From assembly GCF_000607165.1 (NCBI RefSeq), contig NZ_JFZG01000003.1, positions 310,001-374,000 on the forward strand: DNA of 64,000 bases. The letters run 5' to 3'. How positions within the stretch are numbered: position 1 is the stretch's first letter; each line of letters starts with the position of its first letter. Source of the stretch: Ralstonia pickettii. GTDB lineage: Bacteria; Pseudomonadota; Gammaproteobacteria; Burkholderiales; Burkholderiaceae. Shown one piece after another: positions 48,181 through 57,114 of this stretch. A program made the position numbers and the translations under genes. The notes under the pieces are model-generated. The model worked only from the letters and a program-made list of their open reading frames with translations, ran no database searches and had not been told where the DNA came from.

Positions 48181-49290
48181 TCAGTGATGCGCGCGCCAGC
48201 GCAGGCGGTATTCGATGAGCGTGTCGCAGGCGAGCAGGAAAAACAACAGCATGCCCTGGAACACTCCGGTAATGGCCGACGGCAGGCCCAGGCGCGATTG
48301 CGCAAGCTCGCCGCCGATATAGAACAGCGACATCACAATCGCGCCCAGCACCGTGCCGACCGGATTCAGGCGCCCGACGAATGCCACCACGATGGCGGCA
48401 AAGCCGTAGCCTGGAGAAATGGATGGCAGCAGCTGCCCGATTGGGCCCGTGACCTCGAAGGCGCCGGCAATGCCTGCCAGGCCGCCCGACATCAGCAGCG
48501 CCGTCCACAGCGCCGCACGCGACGAGAAACCCGCGTAACGGGCCGCTTGCGGCGCCAGCCCGCCCACTTGCAGGCGATAGCCCGCAAAGCTGCGGAAGAC
48601 GAACAACGTCATCGCCGCCGTCATCACAAGCATGAACAGGAAGCCGACGTGCAGACGCGTGCCGGCCACGAGCGTAGGTAGAACAAATGCGCTGTCGAAC
48701 ACGATCGACTGCGGGAAATTCATGCCGTTCGGGTCCTTCAACGGCCCGTTGACCACGTACAGCAGCAACAACTGCGCGATGTACGTGAGCATGAGCGAGA
48801 CGAGGATCTCGTTGGCGTGGAAACGATCGCGCAGCAGCGCGGTAATGGCGGCCCACAGCGCCCCGCCGATCAGGCCGGCGACGACGGCCAGCACCAACGC
48901 AAAGCCGCCGGGGATGGCGGGCGTGGGCGTATCGAAGTAAATGATCGTGGCCGCCGCGAAGATGCCGCCGACGATGAGCTGCCCCTCCGCGCCGATGTTC
49001 CAGACGTTGGCGCGATAGCACACGGACAAGCCCAGTGCGCACAGCACCAGCGGCACGGTCTTGAGCAGCACTTCACCAATCGCGCGTTTGCTGGCCAGCG
49101 GCTCGACCAGAAACACGCGCATGCCCGCCACCGGGTCTTTGCCCAGCAGCGCGAACAGCAGCAGGCCAAACACCATCGTCAGCACCAGCGCGATCAGCGG
49201 CGAGGCATAGGCCATGGTGCGCGACGGGATTGCGCGCAGCTCCAGCGAGATCGGCAGCGCCAGGCGGCTGCCATGCATGACGTCAGCCAT
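48181..49290 (-). CDS. ABC transporter permease (nucleoside-type), first subunit
   Basis: A 369-aa BPD_transp_2 permease. NVWNIGAEGQLIVGGIFAAA is the conserved loop after the first helices, and the C-terminal half SPGYGFAAIVVAFVGRLNPV is typical of NupP/YufP-type subunits. It overlaps the ATPase gene by 8 bp and precedes the second permease by 13 bp. Confidence 0.9.
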   Translation of the reverse strand: MADVMHGSRLALPISLELRAIPSRTMAYASPLIALVLTMVFGLLLFALLGKDPVAGMRVFLVEPLASKRAIGEVLLKTVPLVLCALGLSVCYRANVWNIGAEGQLIVGGIFAAATIIYFDTPTPAIPGGFALVLAVVAGLIGGALWAAITALLRDRFHANEILVSLMLTYIAQLLLLYVVNGPLKDPNGMNFPQSIVFDSAFVLPTLVAGTRLHVGFLFMLVMTAAMTLFVFRSFAGYRLQVGGLAPQAARYAGFSSRAALWTALLMSGGLAGIAGAFEVTGPIGQLLPSISPGYGFAAIVVAFVGRLNPVGTVLGAIVMSLFYIGGELAQSRLGLPSAITGVFQGMLLFFLLACDTLIEYRLRWRAHH

Positions 49291-50914
49291 GGGCTACCTC
49301 CGAGGTTGCTGCCGGCGAAGCCGCGGCTTTGTCCCACATACCGCTCATCCACAGGCCGATCTGTTCGCGGTCGGTGGCGTGCGTGGGGGTTGAAGGGGAG
49401 AGGCGCCCGTTGGCGATCACGTGCAGGCAATCGCACAGCGCAAAGAGTTCGTCGAGTTCTTCTGACACGATCAGGATGGCGCAGCCCCCGGCCTTGAGCG
49501 CGAGGATTTCGTTGTGGATCTGGGCCGCCGCGCCCACGTCCACGCCCCAGGTCGGTTGCGCGACGATGAGCACGCGCGGCGCGCATTCAATTTCGCGGCC
49601 GACGATGAATTTCTGCAGGTTGCCGCCCGACAGGCTCTTGGCCAATGCATCCGGGCCGCCGGCCTTCACGCCAAATCGATTGATGATGCCGGTGGCCAGC
49701 TTGCCTGCCGCCTTCTTGTCGATGAGCCCGCCACGCACCTGCGGCGCACGCTGATGCGTCAGCAGCGTATTGGCGGCCAGCGACAGCGATGGCACAGCGC
49801 CGCGCCCGAGGCGCTCTTCCGGCACGAACGACAGTCCGCGCTTGCGGCGTGCACGCGGGTCGAGCTTGGCGACCGGCTCGTTGCCGATGCTGATGGTTTG
49901 TGCCGGGGCGCGGGTGTCTTCGCCAGACAGGGCCGCCAGGAGTTCCTGCTGCCCGTTGCCTGACACGCCCGCAATGCCGACGATCTCGCCGCTGCGCAAT
50001 TGCAGTGCGATGTCACGCAGCTCCGTCGCAAAGGCGTGTGCCTTGGGCAGCGACAGACCGGCCACTTCCATGCGCACTTCGCCCGGTATGGTCTGCGGGC
50101 GCAATTCACGCGGAGGCTCGCCGCCGATCATCATGCGCGATAGCGACGCCGCCGTTTCCTGGCGCGGGTCGCACACGCCTGTGACCTTGCCCATGCGCAT
50201 CACCGTGGCGGCGTGGCACAGGGCCTGAATCTCGTCGAGCTTGTGGCTGATGTAGAGGATGCTTGTGCCCTCCGCCGCCAACTGGCGCAGCGTCACGAAG
50301 AGCTTCTCGACGGCCTGCGGTGTCAGCACCGAGGTCGGTTCGTCAAGAATCAGCAGGCGCGGCTTGGTGAGCAATGCGCGCACGATTTCCACGCGCTGGC
50401 GCTCGCCGACGGACAGCGTGTGCACATGGCGGTGCGGCTCCAGCGGGAGGCCGTATTTCTCGCCGGTGCTGCGCACCTGATCGGCCACGTCGCGCAAGTC
50501 GGTACCCGCGGGCAGGCCGAGCAGAATGTTCTCTGCCACCGTGAGCGTGTCGAACAACGAGAAGTGCTGGAACACCATGGCGATGCCCAGCGCGCGGGCC
50601 TGGTGCGGATTGGCGATCTCGACGCGCTGGCCGTCGAGCAGCATCTCGCCGGCGTCAGGCTGCACGGCGCCGAAGATGATCTTCATCAGCGTCGACTTGC
50701 CCGCGCCGTTTTCGCCCAGCACGGCATGGATCTCGCCCGGCGCGACTGTCAGGCTGACGCCGTCGTTGGCGACCACGCTCGGGTAGCGCTTGGTCATGCC
50801 CGTCAGCGACAGGCGTGGTGGGAGTGGTGTCACAACAGTTGGCTCGTGGTTTCCGTGCCGCTCACCGTGCAGGGTACGCAGCGGAGGCGGTCTCATTTTG
50901 GGTGTTGACGACAC
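49283..50914 (-). CDS. ABC transporter ATP-binding protein (nucleoside-type, two NBDs)
   Basis: A 543-aa ATPase with two nucleotide-binding domains, as in sugar/nucleoside importers (MglA/NupO class). NBD1 has VLGENGAGKSTLMKIIFG, LSVGERQRVEIVRALL and LLILDEPTSVLTP. NBD2 has a degenerate Walker A (IAGVSGNGQQELLAAL), the signature LSGGNLQKFIVGREI and VLIVAQPTWGVDVGAA. The start is uncertain: the frame opens at 50914, but residues before about 35 are not conserved and a GTG at 50833-50835 is possible. It is the first gene of the importer operon. Confidence 0.9.
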   Translation of the reverse strand: MSSTPKMRPPPLRTLHGERHGNHEPTVVTPLPPRLSLTGMTKRYPSVVANDGVSLTVAPGEIHAVLGENGAGKSTLMKIIFGAVQPDAGEMLLDGQRVEIANPHQARALGIAMVFQHFSLFDTLTVAENILLGLPAGTDLRDVADQVRSTGEKYGLPLEPHRHVHTLSVGERQRVEIVRALLTKPRLLILDEPTSVLTPQAVEKLFVTLRQLAAEGTSILYISHKLDEIQALCHAATVMRMGKVTGVCDPRQETAASLSRMMIGGEPPRELRPQTIPGEVRMEVAGLSLPKAHAFATELRDIALQLRSGEIVGIAGVSGNGQQELLAALSGEDTRAPAQTISIGNEPVAKLDPRARRKRGLSFVPEERLGRGAVPSLSLAANTLLTHQRAPQVRGGLIDKKAAGKLATGIINRFGVKAGGPDALAKSLSGGNLQKFIVGREIECAPRVLIVAQPTWGVDVGAAAQIHNEILALKAGGCAILIVSEELDELFALCDCLHVIANGRLSPSTPTHATDREQIGLWMSGMWDKAAASPAATSEVAHG

Positions 50915-51282
50915 TTCACAGCAGGCAACGCCGATGCAGGTTCGCGCCGACGCATCGCAGCAATCATCATGGTTGTGTGATGCTTGCCATCAACAACAAA
51001 TTATATCGTCCGGCACCGCACCGGACGGCGATTTCGGCCAGCTCGCGACTGCCTCGTACGAGGGGTGGCGGAGTGCAAATCCCGTGCCGGGTCCATCGGG
51101 GCCATTTGGAGGTTCCAGCTTGTCATGCCGACGTATGCAGGTTGCACGCTCAGCCCTCGGGTGGGGCGCGCAGGCCGCCTTGCACCTGGCCGGTGCGCGC
51201 CCGTGGTTCGCCACTTTGCGCTAAAGTTCTTGGTTTGCTCCGGCGCGGGCTGCACGTCTGCGCCGCGTCTCGTTCTCCCTTC
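50915..51282. other. 368-bp intergenic region with three strong inverted repeats
   Basis: No gene is seen here. It separates the nucleoside ABC operon from the Bcr/CflA exporter gene. It holds CGTCCGG/CCGGACG (51007-51027, 7-bp stem), the palindrome CCTCGTACGAGG (51052-51063), and GGGCGCGCA/TGCGCGCCC (51164-51172 with 51194-51202), whose stem extends inward with GGCC/GGCC. These could be operators or a structured leader RNA of the exporter gene. I do not recognise a known riboswitch. Confidence 0.4.
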
Positions 51283-52497
51283 ATGACTGCTCCCGCTCCT
51301 GCACGATCCCGCATGCCCGGCCCGATTCCCGGCTGGCTCCTGTTGCTTGGCGCGCTCACGGCCATCGGCCCCCTGTCGGTCGACATGTACCTGCCGAGCC
51401 TGCCGACCATCGCGCGCGATCTGAATACGTCGTCGGCTGCGGCGGGGCTCACGCTGACCGTCTTCTTGATCAGCCTGGCGATCGGCCAGCTCATCTATGG
51501 CCCGGCTAGCGATCGGTTTGGCCGAAAGCCGCCGCTCTATATCGGTCTGGCGATGTACGTGGCGGCATCCATCGGTTGCGCGTTTGCCAAAGACGCCACG
51601 ATGCTGGCCGTGCTGCGCGGCGTGCAGGGATTTGGCGGCTGCGCGGGCATGGTTATCGCACGCGCTGCCGTGCGTGATCGCATGGACCCGGGCGGCGCCG
51701 CGCAGGCGTATTCCACGCTGATGCTGGTGATGGGGGTGGCGCCGATCCTCGCACCGATGATTGGCGGCGCGGTGCTGCAATTCGCAACGTGGCGGGTCAT
51801 CTTTGCTTTGCTGACGGCGTTTGGCGTGCTGTCGCTGGTGGCCGTGCACTACCTGATGCGCGAGTCGCTGGCGCCCGAGCAGGCGCGCAAGCTGGCCGTC
51901 AGCCACGTGCTGCGCGACTACTGGGAACTCCTGCGCGATCACCATTACGCCGCCTATATGTGGTGCGGCGCGGTGTTCCTGTCGGGCATGTTTGCGTACA
52001 TCACCGTGTCGTCGTTCGTGCTGATCGACGGTTATGGGCTGACGCCCTCGCACTACGCGTGGGTGTTCGGCAGCAACGCGGCGGGGATGATCGCGGCCTC
52101 GCGCGTGAATGTGCGGCTGGTGCGTAAATATTCGCCGGCGCGCGTGCTGCGGCGGGCGCTGTGGGTGCCGGTTATCACCAGCGTGCTGGCTGCGGCAGCC
52201 GCGGCGGCGGGTTATACGCCGCTGCCGCTCGTGCTGGTGGCGCTGTTCTGCTACATCGCATCGATCGGCTGCATCTCGCCCAACACCGGCGCCCTTGCAA
52301 TGGCGGGGCAGGGCGCGCGTGCGGGTACGGGCTCGGCGCTCATGGGCGCCATGCAATTCGGCCTCGGCATGGTGACCGGTACGGTGGTTGCCGCCATCGG
52401 CCAGACCGCGCTGCCGCTGCTGGGCATGATGGCCGTGTGCGCCATCGCCGCGCTTGTTCTGGGCCTGCGCATCACGCGCGAAGAGCCCGGCGCCTGA
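51283..52497 (+). CDS. Bcr/CflA family multidrug efflux MFS transporter
   Basis: A 404-aa 12-TM drug:H+ antiporter. The TM1 motif GPLSVDMYLPSLPTIARDLN is the Bcr/CflA signature, and YGPASDRFGRKPPLYIGL is the loop 2-3 motif. It exports drugs such as bicyclomycin or chloramphenicol, or peptides. ATG 51283 is chosen (MTAPAPARSRMPG); the longer frame covers a structured intergenic region. It is followed by a strong terminator. Confidence 0.9.
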   Translation: MTAPAPARSRMPGPIPGWLLLLGALTAIGPLSVDMYLPSLPTIARDLNTSSAAAGLTLTVFLISLAIGQLIYGPASDRFGRKPPLYIGLAMYVAASIGCAFAKDATMLAVLRGVQGFGGCAGMVIARAAVRDRMDPGGAAQAYSTLMLVMGVAPILAPMIGGAVLQFATWRVIFALLTAFGVLSLVAVHYLMRESLAPEQARKLAVSHVLRDYWELLRDHHYAAYMWCGAVFLSGMFAYITVSSFVLIDGYGLTPSHYAWVFGSNAAGMIAASRVNVRLVRKYSPARVLRRALWVPVITSVLAAAAAAAGYTPLPLVLVALFCYIASIGCISPNTGALAMAGQGARAGTGSALMGAMQFGLGMVTGTVVAAIGQTALPLLGMMAVCAIAALVLGLRITREEPGA

Positions 52498-52522
52498 TCC
52501 TCGCGCTTCCGGCTATTCCTCA

Positions 52523-52555
52523 ACGCCTCTTGTTCTAGAGGCGTCTTCCTCTTTT
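52523..52555 (+). terminator. Intrinsic terminator after the Bcr/CflA gene
   Basis: A perfect 8-bp stem ACGCCTCT/AGAGGCGT with a 6-nt loop is followed by a pyrimidine-rich, T-rich tail. The stretch from here to 52775 has an AT-rich patch (52665-52700) that probably holds the promoter of the pyroglutamate operon. Confidence 0.82.
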
Positions 52556-52775
52556 CATATGACTCGGGCATAACATGCCTGTCACGCTGACCGTGTCCGG
52601 CACCTATGATGAGTGCAGCCGGACCGCGTTCCGCCGCGACTTGGCCCTGAGCGACTAAGGGTTACTTCTTATACAGAATTTATCGACAATTTATTAACGT
52701 ATCGCTTTCGTTTTCAATCGCGCATCGTTTTGCCGGGATCTTCCCGCCAACGGCGCACACGGGACGGGGGTTAAG

Positions 52776-53423
52776 TTGCAGTGCACGATTCACCGGCTGG
52801 GCGAACTGGCGCTGTTGTGCGAAGTGCCGCCGCCGGCCACCCTGACTTGTCAGCAGCGCATCTGGGCCATGGCCTCGCGCGCGTCCAATTGGGCGGGCGT
52901 GGTCGACGTGGTGCCCGGCATGAACAACCTCACGCTCGTGTTTGGCCCGTTGGCTGATGCGCAACGATTGACCACTCAACTGCGCGAGGCCTGGGAAGAA
53001 AGCCAGGCGCTGGTGGCCGACGGCAAACTCGTCGACATCGAAGTCGCCTATGGCGGTGACGAAGGTCCCGATCTGCGCGAAGTGGCCAAGCACACCGGCC
53101 TGAGCACGGCCGAAGTCGTGCGTCGTCACACCGCGCCCGAATACATCGTCTATTTCCTGGGTTTCCAGCCGGGCTTTGCCTACATGGGCGGGCTCGACAA
53201 GTCGCTCGCCACGCCACGCCGCGCCGAGCCACGCATGGCCGTGCCGGCCGGCTCGGTGGGCATCGGCGGCGAGCAGACCGGCATCTACCCGGCCGCATCC
53301 CCCGGTGGCTGGCAACTGCTTGGCCGCACAGACGCGGCGCTCTTCATGCCGCAGCGCAATCCCCCCACGCTGCTGGCGCCTGGAGACCGTATCCGCTTTG
53401 TTGCCTCGAAGGTGCGCGCATGA
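52776..53423 (+). CDS. pxpB: 5-oxoprolinase subunit B (PxpB/KipI family)
   Basis: A 215-aa carboxyltransferase C/D-type protein. PEYIVYFLGFQPGFAYMGGL and PRMAVPAGSVGIGGEQTGIY then PAASPGGWQLLGRTD are the KipI/PxpB signature. With PxpC and PxpA it hydrolyses 5-oxoproline (pyroglutamate) to glutamate with ATP. The start codon is TTG at 52776, with a GGGG-rich Shine-Dalgarno. It overlaps pxpC by 4 bp (ATGA). Confidence 0.92.
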   Translation: MQCTIHRLGELALLCEVPPPATLTCQQRIWAMASRASNWAGVVDVVPGMNNLTLVFGPLADAQRLTTQLREAWEESQALVADGKLVDIEVAYGGDEGPDLREVAKHTGLSTAEVVRRHTAPEYIVYFLGFQPGFAYMGGLDKSLATPRRAEPRMAVPAGSVGIGGEQTGIYPAASPGGWQLLGRTDAALFMPQRNPPTLLAPGDRIRFVASKVRA

Positions 53424-54469
53424 CTTCGAAACCCCAACCCATGATCGAGATCGTGCGGGCCGGCGTGCTGGCTTCCGTGCAAGACCTGGGCCGCACCGGC
53501 TATCGCCGCTTTGGCGTGTGCACATCCGGCGCGCTCGATCCGCTGTCGCTGTATGTGGGCAACCGCCTGGTCGGTAACCGCAGTGATGCGGCGGGCATCG
53601 AGTTCACGCTGGGCAACGCCACGCTGCGCTTCCACGCCAACGGCTTGATCGCGCTGACGGGCGCCGATTGCCGCGCCACGCTCGACGGCGCGCCGGTGCA
53701 TGCATGGCGCGCCATCCCCGTGCAGCGTGGTCAGACGCTAACCTTGCGTGTGGCGCAGGGCGGTGTGCGAGCGTATCTCTGTGTGGCCGGCGGCATCGAT
53801 GTGCCCGAGATGATGGGCTCGCGCAGCACCGATCTGAAAGCCGGCTTCGGCGGCCTCGAAGGGCGCCCGCTGAAGGACGGCGACAGGCTGCCGGTGTTGC
53901 CTGCAGACACGACGTACGCCCCCGACATCAGCGGCGATACCGTTGCCGTGAAGGCCGCACGCTGGACGTTCGACCGCGCGCAGAAGGACACACCCGTCAT
54001 GCGCGTGCTGCCGGGTCCCGAATACGACGATTTCGTTGCCGATGCGCAAGCCGCGTTCTGGGAATCGGACTGGACGCTCACGCCCAATAGCAACCGCATG
54101 GGCTTTCGCCTGCAAGGGCCGGAACTCAAGCGCAAGAAGCAGCGCAGCGGCGATCTGCTGTCGCACGGCGTGGTGCCGGGCGTGATCCAGGTGCCGCCGT
54201 CGGGCCAGCCCATTGTGCTGATGGCCGATGCGCAGACCACGGGCGGCTATCCGAAGATCGGCTCCGTCATCCTGGCCGACCAATGGCGCCTGGCGCAGAT
54301 TCCGCTTGGCACGCGCGTGCGCTTTGAGCGCGTGACGCTGGAAGAGGCCGAAGCCGCCCGCGCCGACGTGGCACGGTATCTGCAACAAATCGAAACCGCG
54401 CTGGATTGGCAGCGCCAGGGCATTTTGTCGAGCGCGCACCGCACCGCCAAGACGCGACTGAACGCCTGA
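53420..54469 (+). CDS. pxpC: 5-oxoprolinase subunit C (PxpC/KipA family)
   Basis: A 349-aa biotin-dependent-carboxyltransferase-like protein. It has [20 protein letters not shown] at the start, [20 protein letters not shown], and [20 protein letters not shown] then PKIGSVI, all typical of KipA. It works with PxpB as the ATP-using half of 5-oxoprolinase. It is translationally coupled to pxpB; pxpA follows after 19 bp. Confidence 0.93.
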   Translation: MTSKPQPMIEIVRAGVLASVQDLGRTGYRRFGVCTSGALDPLSLYVGNRLVGNRSDAAGIEFTLGNATLRFHANGLIALTGADCRATLDGAPVHAWRAIPVQRGQTLTLRVAQGGVRAYLCVAGGIDVPEMMGSRSTDLKAGFGGLEGRPLKDGDRLPVLPADTTYAPDISGDTVAVKAARWTFDRAQKDTPVMRVLPGPEYDDFVADAQAAFWESDWTLTPNSNRMGFRLQGPELKRKKQRSGDLLSHGVVPGVIQVPPSGQPIVLMADAQTTGGYPKIGSVILADQWRLAQIPLGTRVRFERVTLEEAEAARADVARYLQQIETALDWQRQGILSSAHRTAKTRLNA

Positions 54470-54488
54470 TGCACCGGAAGACAACACC

Positions 54489-55232
54489 ATGACTGCAATT
54501 GATCTGAACGCCGACCTTGGCGAAGGCTGCGATACCGACGAGGCGCTCCTCACGCTGGTGAGTTCCGCCAACATCGCCTGCGGCTGGCACGCCGGCGACG
54601 TCAACACGATGCGCCAGACCGTCGGCTGGGCGCTGCGCCAGGGCGTGTCGATCGGCGCGCATCCGAGCTTTCCTGATCGCGAGAATTTTGGCCGCACTGA
54701 AATGCACCTCCCGCCGGATGAAATCTACGCGGGCGTGCTGTTCCAGATTGGCGGGCTCTCTGCCATCGTGCGTGCGCAGGGCGGCAAGCTGGCCCACGTG
54801 AAAGCGCACGGCGCGCTGTACAACCAGGCTTCGCGTGACCGGCCTCTGGCCGTCGCCATCGTGCGCGCGATCCGTGATTTCGATCCGTCGCTGGTGGTGT
54901 TCGGTCTGGCGGGCGGTGAGCTGGTCAAGGCAGCGCGCGAACTTGGTCTGCAGGCCAAGGAAGAGGTGTTTGCCGATCGCGGGTACAACGCCGACGGCTC
55001 GCTCGTCAAACGCGGCACGCCGGGTGCCTTGATCGACAGCGAAGATGCCGCGTTGGACCAGACGCTGACGATGGTGCGCGAGCAGCGCGTAAAGGCCATC
55101 GACGGCACGTGGGTTCCGATCCGCGCGGAAACGGTTTGTCTGCACGGCGACGGCGCGCATGCGCTGGCGTTCGCGCGACGCATTCGGGAACGGCTGGGCA
55201 GCGAGGGTATCGCTGTTCGCGCCGGCGCCTGA
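54489..55232 (+). CDS. pxpA: 5-oxoprolinase subunit A (PxpA, LamB/YcsF family)
   Basis: A 247-aa protein. The N-terminal signature is [20 protein letters not shown] then [33 protein letters not shown] and [19 protein letters not shown] hold the His/Asp residues of the TIM-barrel active site. It completes PxpABC, which turns cytosolic 5-oxoproline into glutamate. A terminator-like hairpin follows. Confidence 0.94.
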   Translation: MTAIDLNADLGEGCDTDEALLTLVSSANIACGWHAGDVNTMRQTVGWALRQGVSIGAHPSFPDRENFGRTEMHLPPDEIYAGVLFQIGGLSAIVRAQGGKLAHVKAHGALYNQASRDRPLAVAIVRAIRDFDPSLVVFGLAGGELVKAARELGLQAKEEVFADRGYNADGSLVKRGTPGALIDSEDAALDQTLTMVREQRVKAIDGTWVPIRAETVCLHGDGAHALAFARRIRERLGSEGIAVRAGA

Positions 55233-55238
55233 GCCACG

Positions 55239-55264
55239 GCCCCGTCCTTCCAACGGGGCTTTTT
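55239..55264 (+). terminator. Intrinsic terminator between pxpA and the DUF969 gene
   Basis: GCCCCGT/ACGGGGC (7-bp perfect stem, 7-nt loop) followed by a T-run. It would partly separate pxpBCA from the downstream membrane genes, which still lie on the same strand; attenuation or read-through is possible. Confidence 0.8.
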
Positions 55265-55288
55265 ATTAACTTGGGGGGGAAGCACCAC

Positions 55289-56014
55289 ATGGGTACGGCA
55301 GTGAATCTATGGCCGCTGATCGGGGTGGTCGTCATCATCGCGGGATTCATCCTGCGATTCAATCCGATGCTGGTGGTGGCTGTGGCCGCCATCGCCACCG
55401 GCTTTGCGGCATCGATGTCCATCGGCCAGATCCTGACGGCGATCGGGACGGGCATCATCAAGACGCGGACGTTGCCGCTGATCATCCTGCTGCCGCTCGC
55501 GGTGGTGGGTTTGCTCGAGCGTCACGGCTTGCGTGAACACGCGCAGAACTGGATCTCGCGCATCCAATCGGCCACGGTGGGTCGTCTGCTGATCGTCTAC
55601 CTCGCCGTGCGCGAGCTGACGGCGGCGGCGGGCCTAACGAGCCTCGGCGGGCATCCGCAGATGGTGCGTCCGCTGCTGGCCCCGATGGCAGAAGGCGCCG
55701 CCGAAAACCGCTTCGGCAAGCTGCCGGCGCCGGTGCGCGAACGTCTGCTGGCCTTCTGCGCCGCCACGGACAACGTCGGCCTGTTCTTCGGTGAGGACAT
55801 CTTCGTGGCCTTTGGCGCCATCGCGCTGATGCACACGTTCCTGCTCGGCTCGGGCATCGACGTGGAACCGCTGCACATCGCGGTGTGGGGCATCCCGACT
55901 GCGGTCTGCGCGTTCCTGATCCACTCGGTGCGCCTCAAGCGCCTGGACGGCTGGCTTGCCCGTGAAATGGGTGCCGCCGCTAACACCAACGCGGCCGCGG
56001 CCAAGCAGGGGTAA
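55289..56014 (+). CDS. DUF969 family membrane protein
   Basis: A 241-aa membrane protein with about six hydrophobic segments (for example WPLIGVVVIIAGFILRF and TLPLIILLPLAVVGLLERHG). LREHAQNWISRIQSATVGRL and RELTAAAGLTSLGGHPQMVR are strongly conserved-looking cytosolic or re-entrant stretches. The start ATG 55289 follows a G-rich Shine-Dalgarno. It is paired with DUF979 (3-bp gap) and lies between pxpBCA and pcp. The pair is a good candidate for a pyroglutamate transporter (inference); no function is proven here. Confidence 0.8.
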   Translation: MGTAVNLWPLIGVVVIIAGFILRFNPMLVVAVAAIATGFAASMSIGQILTAIGTGIIKTRTLPLIILLPLAVVGLLERHGLREHAQNWISRIQSATVGRLLIVYLAVRELTAAAGLTSLGGHPQMVRPLLAPMAEGAAENRFGKLPAPVRERLLAFCAATDNVGLFFGEDIFVAFGAIALMHTFLLGSGIDVEPLHIAVWGIPTAVCAFLIHSVRLKRLDGWLAREMGAAANTNAAAAKQG

Positions 56015-56017
56015 GCC

Positions 56018-56974
56018 ATGATTCTGTCGATCAATTATCTGTACTGGCTGGCCGGGATCATCCTGACGATCACCGCGCTGATGACCTTTGCCGACAAGGG
56101 CCACCCGCGTCGCTGGACCACGGGCCTGTTCTGGGCGATCTTCGCCGTCATCTTTCTCGTTGGCGACAAGATTCCGCCGATTGCGGTGGGCGTCGGCGCC
56201 GTGGTGATGGCACTGCTGGCCGGCACGGGCGGTGTGACGCTGGGCAAGCATGGCGAACTGCCGGCAGAAGAGCGCCGCGCATCCGCCAAGCGCCTGGGCA
56301 ACCGCCTGTTCATTCCAGCACTGACCATTCCGCTGGTCACTGTCATCGGCAGCGTGTTCCTCAAGGACATCAAGATTGGCGGCGATCTGCTGCTCGATCC
56401 GAAGAACCAGACCTTCGTCTCGCTGGGTCTGGGCTGCATCATCTCGCTCGCGCTGGCGTGCTGGTTGACGCGCGACACGCCGGTGCAAGCCATGCGTGAA
56501 TCGCGCCGGCTGACGGAGTCGCTCGGCTGGGCGCTGGTGCTGCCGCAGATGCTGGCCATGCTGGGTCTCGTCTTCGCCGATGCCGGTGTGGGCAAGGCCG
56601 TGGCGCACCTGACCACCGCTTACATCAACATGGACTATCGCCTCGTCGCGGTCATCGTCTATTGCGTGGGCATGGCGCTGTTCACCGTCATCATGGGCAA
56701 CGGCTTTGCGGCCTTCCCGGTCATGACGGGCGGCGTGGGCGTGCCGATCCTGGTGGGCGTGTTCCATGGCAACCCGGCGGTGATGGCGGCCGTCGGCATG
56801 TTCTCGGGCTACTGCGGCACGCTGATGACCCCGATGGCGGCCAACTTCAATGTCGTGCCGGCTGCGCTGCTGGAGCTTTCTGATAAGAACGCTGTGATCA
56901 AAGCGCAAGTCCCGACCGCGCTGCTGTTGCTTACAGCCAATATCGTGCTCTTGTACTTCCTGATGCTTCACTAA
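56018..56974 (+). CDS. DUF979 family membrane protein
   Basis: A 318-aa membrane protein with about eight to nine hydrophobic segments. LYWLAGIILTITALMTFADK and IMGNGFAAFPVMTGGVGVPI then LVGVFHGNPAVMAAVGMFSG resemble re-entrant loops of carboxylate transporters. DUF979 is always adjacent to DUF969 in genomes where I know it, so they probably act as one two-subunit carrier. Its neighbours deal with 5-oxoproline. Confidence 0.8.
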   Translation: MILSINYLYWLAGIILTITALMTFADKGHPRRWTTGLFWAIFAVIFLVGDKIPPIAVGVGAVVMALLAGTGGVTLGKHGELPAEERRASAKRLGNRLFIPALTIPLVTVIGSVFLKDIKIGGDLLLDPKNQTFVSLGLGCIISLALACWLTRDTPVQAMRESRRLTESLGWALVLPQMLAMLGLVFADAGVGKAVAHLTTAYINMDYRLVAVIVYCVGMALFTVIMGNGFAAFPVMTGGVGVPILVGVFHGNPAVMAAVGMFSGYCGTLMTPMAANFNVVPAALLELSDKNAVIKAQVPTALLLLTANIVLLYFLMLH

Positions 56975-57114
56975 TCGTGTTTAATGCGTCGCGTGCGGTG
57001 TGCGTCACGCGGGCGGCTCTTAGCCGGCCGACGCCACCAAGCGCGATCGCTGCCCGCGAGACAAGGGCATGCGGTCGTGTAGACCTCGCATCGTGCTCTT
57101 CTCCGGGGGGATTC

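Noticed and set aside
51220-51255. Sigma28-like promoter (CTAAAG) before the Bcr/CflA gene
   Set aside because: The first half matches but no GCCGATAA-type -10 follows at the required distance.
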